From Desmodesmus armatus (lineage: Eukaryota > Chlorophyta > Chlorophyceae > Sphaeropleales > Scenedesmaceae): a stretch of 64,000 bases of DNA. Location: the NCBI GenBank assembly GCA_007449985.2, contig VIIQ02000559.1:23501-87500 (forward strand). The letters run 5' to 3'. The notes below the pieces were generated by a model. That model saw only the letters and a list, made by a program, of their open reading frames with translations. It ran no database searches and was not told the DNA's origin. Positions within the stretch are counted from its first letter, which is position 1. Every line of letters begins with the position of its first letter. Positions 33,076 through 44,534 of this stretch are shown piece after piece. Position numbers and translations under genes: made by a program.

Positions 33076-34501
33076 CCATGGTGTTTGAAGCGGTCGGTGC
33101 CGCCGCCACTGGCACCCATGCTGCTGCTACTGCTCTTGCTGCCCCTACTGCTGCTGGTACCACCAGCACTGCTGTTCTGCAACCCCTGGCTGCCCCTGGC
33201 TGCGATCTGGCTACAGGATATGTCAAACAGGGAGCTGTTCAGCGCCACTGATGTTGCCAAGAACGGGAGGCAGTGAGGGGACAGCAGCAGCCGCTGCAGC
33301 GGCTGCAGCTGCTGCTCCCCTTGCTGTGCCTGTGCTTTGCAGGCGGGTGCGCGGTACTGTTCTGCTTCGCAAATCATCATTGCCAAGCTCTCACCAAGTG
33401 CCAGAGCAGCAGTGGTTCTCTGTTGCAGGCCTTGCAGCAGGGCATCTGCTTGCTGCGGCACCCTCTGCTGCAGGGCTGGCACCAGGTGCTGCAGTGCACT
33501 GCTGCTGTGCTGCAGTGCTGCGGTGCACAGCTGCATGATGGCCTCTACGTGCCCGCTGCTAGGGTCGCACAGCCAGGCATGGCAGCTGGCAGAGGCCGTC
33601 TGACCTGCAGAGCTCGACAAGTCCCGCAGGGCGAGCAGCAGATGGCGGACAAGGTCCAGCTGGTGCTGTGCCGCGCTGCTGTTGCACACTGCAAAGCGGC
33701 CGAGGTTAGCGCACAGCTCGTCACTGCTCTGACCTGCAAGTGCTGCTGCTTCACTGCGCAGGTCTGCAGCCAGCGCTGCCATGACCACTGTGAGATGCTG
33801 AAGGACCCCGGCTTGCTGCAGCTGCTGCCGCATGCTGGTGCTTAGGTTGCTGGCAGCAGCACCATCCTTCATGAGACCTGATGCTGCAGCTGTGTTGAAC
33901 AGCGAGTGGAGCACACAGAGGGCTGCACATGTCCCTGGGGAGCTCCAGCCATGTCGGGCTGCTTTGCCAAAAGCTACACCAACATGCAAGGGGACCTGCG
34001 TCAGCACAATAGCAGCAGAGGCGTTGGAAGCAGGCGCAGCGCACACTAGGTTGGGAGCAGGTGCAGCGCATACCACTAGACAACAGGGCAGGACTTGGGC
34101 ACATACAGTGTCGTGCAGGGTGACTGAGGACATCGCAGGAGATCAGCTCATGGTGCCTATAGTGTGACTGGCCGTGTGCAGTGCCTGCACTGTTGTCATG
34201 ATCACTCCTCTGCGTTTATGTCAGCCTCACCAATTTACATGGTGGCTGTACTACAGGCCATGCTGATGTTCACACACTTGTTCACAAGTAACACCGCTGC
34301 TGATGTGTCCACACGCACCTGAAGTTGCAGCACAAGCTTTTTCAAGGTGGCCTTTGGTAGAGGTGGAATGTTGTGCAGCTTGTATTCCAGGGCCTCAACG
34401 TTCGTCCACATGGATGGGTCTGAACAGCTGGCCTGGTCCTTGGTACCATTGTGCAGAAGCTTGACAGCCCGTTCCCACAAACCAACTACGCTTGCACCCA
34501 T
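31089..34501 (-). CDS. MYND zinc-finger protein 1 (two exons, 1,029 aa)
   Basis: Model: exon 1 34,501-34,319, exon 2 33,995-31,089, with a 323-nt GT-AG intron of phase 0. The long open frame continues past 33,995 to 34,133, but the true N-terminus is the upstream exon (MGASVVGLWERAVKLLHN onward): its SMWTNVEALEYKL...LPKATLKKLVLQL aligns with the N-terminus of the neighbouring MYND gene. A long helical, Ala/Leu/Gln-rich body with Ser and Ala runs follows. At residues about 966-1,016 is a MYND finger: CNNPTC, then CAGCHTARYCGRGC, then WRQHKPVC, with all the expected Cys and the His ligand. MYND fingers bind proline-rich partners; the partner here is unknown. The gene is transcribed away from MYND gene 2, 371 bases away. 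Confidence 0.87.
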
Positions 34502-34872
34502 GTGACCACAGGATCAACAGAGCTTTCTATGCCATGAGTTGAGCATGGAAGTGCTTCCCTCCTGCAAGCAACTGGTGTGGGTCAGATATGCTGTGCGTTC
34601 ACCGTTGGGGGTTTGGAGGCACACACAAAAAGCATTAGCAGATTCTGATCATGAGCAGCCACACACTTGTTGGCCGTTCTTATTATTGCTTTGAATTTTG
34701 CAGATCTAGATCAGGGTTCCGACACAACTCCGACAACAACTAAAGCCACCGGTTGTCGCAGGGTGTGATGCAGACCAATTGTATGGTCAGGATATGTGTG
34801 TCGCTATTCTCTCTTCGTTCCTGATGATGTGAGCGTGGCTTGTGCCAGCCTGTCACCCCCACACACAGCAGC
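34502..34872. promoter_or_regulatory. Bidirectional promoter between two MYND genes
   Basis: This is the 371-base gap between the start codons of two divergently transcribed paralogues. It includes an AT-rich stretch around 34,670-34,705 but no motif I can name. The arrangement implies shared or coordinated control. Confidence 0.55.
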
Positions 34873-36435
34873 ATGTCACAGCGAAGCAAAGCTGCCCAGC
34901 CACCTTCAATAAACAATTGGATTGATTCCAATACTTGGAAGAACCTAGATGCAGGCCTCAACGCTCTGCTGTCACAAAGTGCCTCCCTCAAACGGCCAGG
35001 CTTTCTGGAGGACGTGTGCAGTGCCCTGGAGTTCCAAGCAACACCCCACGCATACAGCCCCAGCCAATCAGTGATCGCAGCTGGCCCAGACGCTGTCAAG
35101 AACGTCTTGGGCAGCTTTGTCAAGTCCATGCAGCTGCTGGCCAGGATCCTTGCAGCTCGCAAGCGTGCCAGGGACTGGAAGCAGCAGGAGTACAGCAGCA
35201 GGGTTGCCACAGTGCTGGCAGCCACCTCAGCAGTCTTGCGGCACCCACTGCTGAATACCAGTCCTGGCCTTACTGCCAAGTGGTCGACCAAGCTGCTGGC
35301 TGACACAGGAGTGCTGGCGCATGTGGCAGCAGCACAGCGGGAGGTCACAGAGCTGCTGTCAGCACACCAGCAGCAGAGCCAGCAGCAGCGGCAGCAACAG
35401 CAGCAGGGGCAGGCACTGCTCCTGCAGGTTGCACACCAGCTGCTGCTGTGGTGGGTGGAGGCCCACACGCTGTGGCAGTCGGACCCTGGACGGGCAGGGC
35501 TGCTGCAGGCAGAGTCTACAGCAGCAGCAGGGCCCGGGCAGTACTTTGCATACCATGCGCAGGCTGTTGAGCTGGCGGCAGCACTGGCACAGTCTGCAGG
35601 GCGCAGCTGCACACCAGAGCACTTCCAAGTGCTCATACAGGTAAGGCGGGCTCCTGTCCCTTGTCGGTTCTTGCCTAGAACAACCAGTTGCGGAGGGTGC
35701 ATAGGTTGCCAGACTTGGGGCGCCCTGCGCATGGCATTCCAACTAGGGATCTAGGTGTCCACTTGGTGGTGGCTCAACCCGGCTGAGCGTCTTCACCAGT
35801 AATCGTGACAGGTTTGCAGGACTACGATCCTTTGCACACCAAGCTGCATATGCTTGCTGCAGTGTATGCTTGCTTATTTTCTTGTGCCGCTGGCTGCTGT
35901 CAGCCACCACAACCATCTTGTACCAATCGGTCCGACCGATAGAGTCTATCTGTAGTATCTGCAGCACAGAGAGTCAGCATGCGCAATGGCAGTTCCATCC
36001 CCCTGCTAAGACTGCACTTTGCTTGCTGTTTGCTGGCCTCCTTGACTGCAGGTCGCTTGCAAAGTTGCTGGTCAGCAGGTGCCCATGGATAGCTCCATGC
36101 TCGCTTTCAATGCCGCAACCAGCCATTACAGCACTGCTGCATACCTGCAGCTTTGCCTCACAACGCTGCTTGTGGACAGCTTTTGTGTCAGCACAGCAGT
36201 CAAGGCAGCAGCAACTTCAGGTACAGGGACCAGCAGCAGCAGTGGTTGCGGCAGCAGTGCCAGTTGCAGCAGCAGCAGTGACGGTGGAGGCGCCAGCAGC
36301 AGTGATCACTGCGTCAGCGGTGGCAGCAGCACTGCATCAGCAGCTGCTGCCTGTGCTGCTGCTGGTAGACATGCTGCGGACAGCGGCACATCAGCAGCAG
36401 CAGGAGGGGCCCCCCTGTCCTCGGCCCTCGACCAC

Positions 36436-36490
<55 letters not shown>

Positions 36491-37319
36491 CCCAAGAGTT
36501 GCATGACAGAGTGATCGAGCTGTGGCAGTTGCTCGGCTGGGACCCAGCAGTCTTGCAGCCGCTCGCAGAGGCTTGTAAGCAACCTGGTCCACGGGTGTTG
36601 TCTTACATGCTTGCGGCAGGCCAGGCACATATTGACTGCCGGCGCCGCCGGCGCAACGCCTGCAGCAGCGGATGCGACCCTATCTTGCAGCGCCGGCCAG
36701 TGTTTCTGTTCCCACGGCACCGGATCCTGCGCGAGCTGCACCACTGCCTGACAGTCACAACGCTGAGCTTGAAGACAGATACTGACGGGGTGCAGACGAT
36801 GACGTCAGTCTCCCTTGACTCCCTCAGCCGCCAGCAGCAGCAGCTGCTGCAGACGGTCTGCTGGCAGCTGCCCGAGCTGCTGCTGCGCACTGGGCTGGTG
36901 TGCAGTCATGGGGACCCCCTGTTTGTAGGGGCAGCGGCAACAGCGGCAGCTTGCGTGATGAAGTTCTGGCAGGCACCAGGCATGCAGGAAGCCACAGCGA
37001 CAGCCAAGCCACAGCAGCTGCCTGCTTTGCTCAACAGCTGGCTGCAGCTCATGCAGCGCCTGCTGCTGCACTCACCGTCTGCAAGCTGCCCGCAGGCTGC
37101 TGCAGCTGATGGCGGTTTGGAGCAGCAGATAAGTGCCAATCAGCAGCAGCAGCAGCAGCAGCCACAGGGCCTGCTGCAACAGGTTGCTGCTACAGCTCGC
37201 ATCCAATCATGTGACAGTGTGGCGGCACATCAGCTGCTGACTGCCAGCCAGTGCAGCTGCGTGATACCTGTTGAATACTCAGGTACCTTCTTTGAGCTTG
37301 ATAGCAGCCTCAGCAGCCT

Positions 37320-37365
<46 letters not shown>

Positions 37366-38693
37366 GGTAGTAACGGCAGCGTTGGTGGCAGCTTCAGCAT
37401 TGCCAGCGTGCGGTGTGACGATTTGAAGGCTGTGTACGACTTGGTCGACTGCCTGGGAGCTATAAAGGTGAGTGGGGCGGGGTGAGTTGTGTGGTGGACA
37501 GCATGCCATGTATAGTGTACTGCCAGCTGGTAGTAGTCGTGCCTGCCGCTGCCGCTGCTAGTTGGCTTGCCTGGCTGCCAGTCAGTCAAGGGAACACTTT
37601 GGTGAGCCTCTCATATGGGCACGCCAGCCAGTGGGTGCATGTCGTGCCTGGAGCAGGAGCTGTCAAGTCATGATTGCAACCTAGAGAGGCGCTTGCTGTA
37701 TGTGGTTTGGCAGAACCCCAACTGCCCTTCAGCTTGATAAATGATCTTGCCTCAGACGCGGAGTGCAACACATTGATGTACTGAATGTCTTACGCGCCCT
37801 TTGGCCTCCACCACACCTTTGCTGCACTGCAGAGCCTGCCCACAAACCAGACAGGCAGCGTGCTGCTGCTGCTGGAGGTGCTGACAAGAAGGGTGTTGTC
37901 ACGCTACATCACCTGCAGCAGCAGCACCAGCAGCACCACCACAAGCAACAACAGCAGCAGTGCCGGCAGCAACATTGCCACCATCACCAGCACCAGCAGC
38001 GGCAGCAGCACCGGCAACGGCGGCAGCACCGGCAGCAGCGCAGCGCCTCACCTGCATCAGGCGCTGCACACGCTCTTGTCAGGGCACATGTCGCCCTACA
38101 AGATGGGCATGCTGCCAGCCCTGATGGCTACCGTGATGTGCCAACCGCACCTGCAGCCTGGCCTGCTGGCACTCCTTGCCAGCCTGCGCAAGCTGTCGCG
38201 GCAGCAGAGCATGCGGTCACAGCTGCGTGTTGCCGAGGCTGCTTTCTGCATGGCTGAGACAGCGGTTGACGTACTCAGCGATGCTGGCGTCCACACTATG
38301 GTGGATCTGCGCACATGGCGGGCCATGATAGCACCTTGGGTGGTGCTGGCTGGGCTGTATTATTGCCAGCTAGGGCACTGGCTGCAGCAGTGGCAGCGGG
38401 AGCAGCTGCGGCAGCTGCAGCAGAGTGACACCAGCTTCAAGTTTGAGCCAGCAGCTGCAGAGGCCGTGATAGCGCAAATCTATGAAGTCATTGATGCAGC
38501 TGACAGCCAGATCTTGTCTCCCAGCTTGCCCCGAGTGCAGCCTCTGTGGGAGAGCGGCAGTGTCATGTGCAGCAGCGGCAGCAAGCACGACCTGCCTGCT
38601 GGGTCAGGGGCAGACTATGTCAGCAGGTGGAAGCAGTGGCAGCAGTCTGCCGCTGCCGCTCAGGCTGGCCGGCAGCAGCACCAGCAGCAGCAC

Positions 38694-38725
<32 letters not shown>

Positions 38726-39802
38726 GCAGCAGTCCACTGTTGCTGTTGCTGCCGCTGTGAGCAGCCGCTGCTGCTGCCAGCATATGGCAGCCTTGCTGCT
38801 GAGTTCACCCTGTTGGAGGACTCCACCAAGCTTCACCGCCTTGTGGAGGCTTGCTTGTCCATCACATCAGAGACGAAAGCACGCCTGCAGCACCTGCAGC
38901 CAGGGCGCTGCAACACTTCAGGACCCCAGGTCCCATCCACACCCAGCGGCAGCGACCTGCAGACTTCTTCATTCGACCCATATGAGAACCCTCCCTGGAG
39001 ATGTGACCCCGATGAAGACCCCGACGAAGACCCTGCCTGGAGGTGGACCGGGGACATGGCAGCAGAGCTGGCTGCAGCAGAGGGCAGGGTCAAGGAGGCC
39101 AGCACCATCCACAGCTGCTTGGAGGCCTGCCTACGGTATAAGGGCTTCACACAGCTGGGGGAGCTGCTGCGGGAGGTGGGGGAGACGGTCTGTGCCAAGC
39201 TGCCGGTGCCCTGGATGTGCAACAACCCATACTGCACCTGCATGGAAGGTGCCAGCGAGTTGCAGCTGGTGGGAGGCAAGGCCTGCGTGTGTGGGGGCTG
39301 CAGGGTGGCCAGGTGAGCAGCACGCTACGACACTTTGTTGCCTTTGGGTTGAGCAGTCCTGGATGGGAACTTCACTGTGCACGGCATGTGTGTAGCCTAG
39401 CGTGTGCAGGAGTGTACTTCAACAGTGTTTTGGGTGCATGTGGCTTCATTGTGGGCGTCGAAGCCACTCACACTGCTGCTACCGCTCACCAAAAAGGCAC
39501 ATGGCATCTGACTCACCACGCCCATTCAGTTGCGCCGACGCCCTCAAGCGGTGGCAAACCCTCTTCCTTGGCCAGTGGGTTTGAATATTTCTCTACATAG
39601 ATAGTCACCCTGCTACCGTCGTGTGTGGTGTTTTCGCAGGTACTGTGGGCGTGCCTGCGCCCTGGCTCACTGGCAGCAGCAAAAGACTGTCTGCAGGGAG
39701 CTGGCGGCACTGGCAGCAGCGGAGGCAAAAACACAGGCGGCAGCAGCAGCAGGCAGCAGTGCTGGCGGCAGTGCTGGTGTCACTGAGCACCTCGCCTTGT
39801 GA
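34873..39802 (+). CDS. MYND zinc-finger protein 2 (five exons, 1,220 aa)
   Basis: Model: 34,873-35,640, 36,052-37,467, 37,833-38,626, 38,791-39,312, 39,640-39,802. All introns are GT-AG with phases 0, 0, 2, 2; the joined frame is open and divisible by three. The start is the ATG giving MSQRSKAAQPPS. The body is Ala/Leu/Gln-rich and helical with long Ser and Gln runs. The MYND finger (about residues 1,136-1,184) is split by the last intron: CNNPYC, CGGCRVAR, then YCGRACALAHWQQQKTVC. At the position of the seventh ligand, where gene 1 has His (WRQHKPVC), this protein has Gln (WQQQKTVC). A His four residues earlier could substitute, or zinc binding may be weakened. A TGTAA signal lies at 40,205-40,209. 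A decayed partial copy is at about 40,810-41,315. Confidence 0.87.
36439..36489 (+). repeat. Coding CAG run (17 triplets, poly-Gln)
   Basis: An uninterrupted CAG tract inside exon 2 of MYND gene 2. Similar coding tracts lie at 37,320-37,364 in the same gene (read as Ser) and at 27,568-27,600 in the low-complexity gene (read as Gln). Confidence 0.95.
38695..38724 (+). repeat. Intronic CTG run (10 triplets)
   Basis: This lies inside the proposed intron 38,627-38,790 of MYND gene 2. Without that intron, the open frame from upstream and the frame that encodes the MYND finger would not agree. Confidence 0.7.
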
Positions 39803-40810
39803 TCAGTCTATCAGCACGCACATCAGGGAGAGGGCTGGCAGTAGCAGCAACTCATGATTGATCAGTCATGCTGCGCGTCAGTTCCCCCTTTTTTGTTTGT
39901 GTGCTTGGGCCGCTAGGGCCCTGCTTTGCATGTTGGGCCACATGCACCCAGAGTGCATGTCTGCGCAACCTCTGTCCAGGGTCTGAGAAACTGAGCATGT
40001 AGGTATGGCACAGGTAGCCTGTTTGCGCACTCTATGGTTGATGCATTGCAGCAGATCCGCCGAATGGTGTTACTTGTCGAATGGTAGCACCGTGCATGTG
40101 ACACAGCTGCATGTGGCACACTGCATGGAGCCATTCTCCTCTGTCTCCACCATTTGCGGTCTGTGGAAGGTTGCCCGGTCTATCGTGAGTTACTTGCTGA
40201 GCAGTGTAACAAGCGCAGGCAGTGCTCCTGCATGCAGATATTCTGGATGCCATCCATGCAAAGGCATGCCATGCAAAGGCTTTGCAACAGCTGTACTGCA
40301 CTTGTGGACACCTTCTGACCATCTGGTCAACAGGTGCCCTTTGCTGTGCCATGACTTGTATGCACGGCTGTTTCAGAATTACTGCATTGTCCAGTCATGA
40401 TTGTTTCATTGCCAAGGCTGAGTCCTGGCTCGCAATCACACCAGCACTTGCCAGCCTTTTACGATGAGGCCTTGACTGGGGGGGGGGTGTTCACACCCGG
40501 AAATGTCCAATGTTACCGTAACATTAGCCGTAGCGGCTACAGGGGTAGTGGTGAAGTAGTATATCCAAGAATCAAATGACCAAAACAAAAGTTTAGGAAT
40601 ATGGGCAATGATCGGTGTGAAATGCCTTGGTCGAAGCAGTTGAGTGTTCATGCCATGCATATGGCTGACGTCAGACGTTGCAACAGCGAATCAAGCTCGC
40701 GAAGTCCACATGTCAACGTTGACAGCATGTTACGTAGAGTATTATCACATGGTGAGGATCTGCTCTGTCGTAGTCGACTATCCGCATGACATGATCTTGG
40801 TGATCTTTTG
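39803..40810. other. 3' flank of MYND gene 2
   Basis: It holds the TGTAA at 40,205-40,209 and a short G run near 40,481-40,489. No further gene is supported. Confidence 0.5.
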
Positions 40811-41315
40811 GAAATCTTGCCAGCCTGTCACCCCCGCATAATGTTACAGCACAATGTGACAGCAAAGAAGGGTTGAACGACACTGCAAAGACAACAGAGA
40901 AAGAACCCCGCCGCTCTGCTTTCAGAATCAATGGCAAAGGACCCGGCCTTTCAGCAGCTGGCAGGAGGGGGACCTGGACAGGCCCTCCGATGCCCTGCCA
41001 CTCCTGGCAGTGAACCACGGTCCCAACAAAGGTGATCAAATCTGACACAGATGCTGACAGGAACATCTGGATATCCCCAGCAGATCGATCTGCCTTCAAG
41101 GTGATACAGCTGCTGTCCAGGACTTCGCAGAAGCAGCGGCAGCAGCAGCAGCAACTGGCACTGCTGCTGTAGGAACGCCCAGCTGCTGCTGCTGCTGCTG
41201 TCGCGGGTGGAGGCCCATATGCTGTGGCAATTGGACCCTGGACGTGCAAGATGCTGCAAATTGCCACCTTCACAGCAACAGCACAGGGCATCTTTGCGCA
41301 CCACGTGCAGGCTTG
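40810..41315 (+). pseudogene. Decayed fragment of MYND gene 2 (promoter edge and exon 1)
   Basis: Bases 40,818-40,866 resemble the sequence around the MYND gene 2 start (about 34,848-34,890), starting with the shared GCCAGCCTGTCACCCCC. Bases about 41,105-41,312 resemble exon 1 at about 35,345-35,565: the Gln-coding repeat, then the block around GTGGAGGCCCA and the following GGACCCTGGACG. The frame is interrupted by stops and indels, and the middle of exon 1 is poorly matched. No MYND finger follows. Confidence 0.6.
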
Positions 41316-43000
41316 GTGTTGGTCTGTGTGCTGATCTGCGTCAGAGCTGCGCTGGCTTCCTGGCGCACGACAGCTTGCTGCAGTGTAAGGCCTGTACAGT
41401 CAGTGTCAGGATGGTTTGTTTGAACAGCTTCTATGCACTGATGTGTATGGGGATTGGACTTACAACGGGCTGTGCTGTGCTGTAGTCCTCTGCATACACC
41501 TGTGGAATCTCTGCTTGCCTTGCACCATGCCCCTGCAGGTTGAATGCTGCTGGCTGTTCAGCCGCACTGCCAATACCAGGCCGTGGCAACAAGCAGCAAT
41601 GCAGCATCATCTGTGCCAGTGCAGGACACAGCAGGACATTCAGCACATGGGGCCAGGGACATTCAGCCCATGCGGTGCAGCCAGCACCATATCTTCTGGG
41701 CACTTCTAAGTTCAGTCATGGCTGCAGCAGCAGCGCAGGGAGCAGTGGCTGGTGGTGGCAGCACGTCTGGCAGCAGCTGATAGTATGCGCGCTGAGCGGA
41801 TGATCGTCTTGACCGTCTGGACCGTCTGGACCACCTGCACCCTCCACAGCAGCAGCTGCAATGGCCCCCAGCACCGTGACTCACTGGCCTCATCCCAAGG
41901 TCAACCTACCCCCAGGGCTGACTCATTGCAAAGCAGGTAGGCACATGGGCTACGGCTTGTTAGCTGCAGCCACTGGCGCTGTCATCTTGTTGATGCGGCA
42001 GTTGAAGCGCTGCCTGATGCCTGCTTTGTTGTGGGGGGTGAGTGCAGGAGCAACGCACGCGCGCATGGTGTGTAAGTGTGTGCACTGACAAGCTGGCAAC
42101 GTCCTGTTCAGAGCCATGATGATGTGTGTTGAGTGCATGCAGGACAATGGCTCCATGCGCAGCATGAAGCAGCGTCCCTTCTTGCTGTCACCCGTGTCCT
42201 TGCCGGTGGCTTGGTGACGTTCATGGCCAAGTCCGCCCCTTGCCGGTCACCCCACGCCGTCCATCTGGTCATCTCCGTTTGGCACATGGTGGCCCTGGTG
42301 TGCCCCTGTGCAAAGCCCAGGTAGGTTCATGCGCTGGCTGCAGTACCTAGGTTGCTGTAGCTATAGGCAAGCTGTAGAGACTGCAGAAGGATAGTCGGGC
42401 GTGCTGTGCATTGGCTCCTGGCAGCAGCACAGACCATCTGCAGAGCGCTGAAGGCACAAGCAGCAGCTGCAACACAATCAGCATTGTGCTGACCAGCACG
42501 CAGTGGTGCTGGCGGCGGTGCTGGTGTGTCTGCGCACCCTGGTGCTGCGATGTGTACCTTGCGCGGCCAGCAGACTGAAGCAGTAGTGCTGTTGCTCAGC
42601 CGGTACTTGTGACTTGTTGTTCCTGCAACTTGTGACTTGTTGTTGTCGCATCAACTGCCGGTTGCTTCGGCAGTGCTTGGGCAGCATGCGGCACCTGCAT
42701 CCACTGTGGCAGGCACGGCATGTTAGCGTTGCTGAGTTGTAGTGGCTTGGAGTTGAGAGCAAGCAGCGTTGGTGGTCAATGAGCTGGTCCCTGATGGCTG
42801 CGCTTGTGTTGCAGGCTGGGTGACGTTTACGGCAAGTTCAAGGTCGTGCCGGTAATCCAACGCCGCCGTTCTGTCCGTGGTCCTCTCTTTGGAACAGTGC
42901 TCAGGTATGTTGATGTGCACTGTGGTCCCTAGGGCATGGACCGCACAGAGTGTGTTCACATATGTGTGAGCCCGTGGCCCACTTGGCTGCTGCGGCAGCA
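41316..43000 (+). repeat. Dispersed-repeat locus (third copy of the inverted-repeat arm material)
   Basis: It contains repeat-family copy 5 (41,535-41,690) and two exon-relic blocks, 42,199-42,321 and 42,815-42,904, both with acceptor-proximal and donor-proximal sequence like 3,180-3,290. The 42,815 block is the best preserved: open frame LGDVYGKFKVVPVIQRRRSV then RGPLFGTVL, with CAG|GTATG as its donor. It lies downstream of paralogue B, as the right arm lies downstream of paralogue A, so the two loci share their layout. Confidence 0.5.
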
Positions 43001-43199
43001 GACATGCAGGCAGCTACACATGTCAAACTGGCGGGTAATTGCTGCTGTACCCAACCAACAGCGCCGCTGCAACAGCTGGAGCATATACATACGACCACAT
43101 TTGTTCTGCCATTAATCATGTACAGCAACGCTGCAACGCTGCCATGGTGTGGAAGGCGCATGCTGGCCAGGAGGTTTTGTTGGAGGGTGCTGTACTCAC

Positions 43200-43470
43200 T
43201 GTTCCTTTGTGCTGGCCTTGCCATTGGTGCCCTGCAGATGTGGCAGTGTCTTATCAAATGCAGAGTGTGGCCAGCACAGTCATGTTTGGTGGTCAGCCCT
43301 TCAGTTGTGCTGGGGCTGCTGTTGGACTTCTACCCCTCGAGCGTGCAGTGTCAATACCGCTTGCTACCTGTGCGCTGACCAGTGCCTTTCCTGCAAGCCC
43401 TCTCTCACAAGGGAAACGGAGCATGCGTATCACACGGCAGCATCAGCTGCGACTGTGGCAGTGGTTTGAT
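43200..43470 (+). repeat. Block shared with 8,480-8,740 (inverted)
   Basis: On the plus strand, after a CTGCAG acceptor-like site, an open stretch reads DVAVSYQMQSVASTVMFGGQ and continues to QLRLWQWFDAGAC. The minus strand of 8,480-8,740 carries a clearly related but differently framed sequence. It could be a surviving exon, but no gene model was obtained. Confidence 0.4.
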
Positions 43471-43479
43471 GCAGGAGCT

Positions 43480-44530
43480 TGTATGGGCAGGGCCGACAGT
43501 TGTCAGGCAGAAGCAGTTTCGCAAAGCAGTTTGTGTGCATGTCGGCGCGTAGGCAGCAGGAGGGGATGCCATGGTGCGCATTTTCCTACCATGTGGATGC
43601 TGCTGGCTGTCTGCATCTGCGGATAGCTGTGTTTGGCATGCCCGTTTGGTATTTTGGGGTCTGAGCAGTAGGTCTCAATGTAACCAAAAACCTGGGGGCG
43701 CTGCATGCTGGACCCTTGTGTGGGCTGGCCCGGCAGAGTTGCTTCCTTTGTACAGCATGCTGCCATGGAGGTGTGAAGGTGCAACATGTGTGGTGTGCTG
43801 TGCAGCCAGGCGGTGCCATTCCATCTCTATCGGCCTGCAGTGTGCATACAACAGGCTCTTGGAGGTGTGCTGGCTGAACGGACTGCCAGTGTGTACAGTG
43901 TGCGTGCATGTACGTGAGTCCCTTGCCAAAGGCTTAGTTATGTTGTTGCGTGCAACGCAGGACTGTATGTGGTGAACCTTTTGTGCAACAAGATGCCAGT
44001 GGCATCAGCCTGCACTGTGTGTATTTGTGAAGTCAATAATTGGCATATTCCTCTCATTGCGCAGACCCAGATGCTGTTGAGCACACAAACCCAGGTGCTG
44101 TTCAGCACACCCACATGCACACCATTGACTCAATTGCTTCGGAAGCACTTGATGAACCTGTGCTTGTTCAAACAAGTAATATATGTTGAAACATATTTAT
44201 GCACAAAGCCCAGGCAACAGATGGCATTCTTTGCAATAGTGCCAAACAAGCACAGGCTGTCGGTCAGCATGTCTAGCATTGTTGCACATGAGGACACTGA
44301 AAAAGGCGGACTAGGATGCCCCTCTCTAGAGGTCGAACACACCATCATCTCTACGCAGCGGCTGACACGCGCACTGAACAATGAAGGACCCCTAGGCACA
44401 ACCCTTGAGGAGCAGCTGTACAGATCAAGTCATACAATTCAAAGATTGAAAGCTGACTGCCAGTCAGCAAGGCACAACCAGCTCAAGGGCTTCAAGGGTT
44501 GGCCCAACAGAAGAGCACACTGTGCTGGTG
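43480..44530. other. Intergenic downstream of paralogue B; nothing supported
   Basis: A 189-codon plus-strand frame (43,969-44,538) overlaps the 3' end of paralogue B. It has no domain, no counterpart downstream of paralogue A and no splice support. Confidence 0.4.
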
Positions 44531-44534
44531 AGGC

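Noticed and set aside
31089..34133. Single-exon reading of MYND gene 1 starting at 34,133
   Set aside because: The first ~46 residues are Cys/Ala-rich and unlike MYND gene 2, whereas the upstream exon at 34,501-34,319 aligns with it and joins in phase at 33,995.
34740..35732. 330-codon minus-strand frame opposite MYND gene 2 exon 1
   Set aside because: Antisense shadow of a well-supported exon; Cys/Ser-rich composition results from the CAG-rich coding strand.
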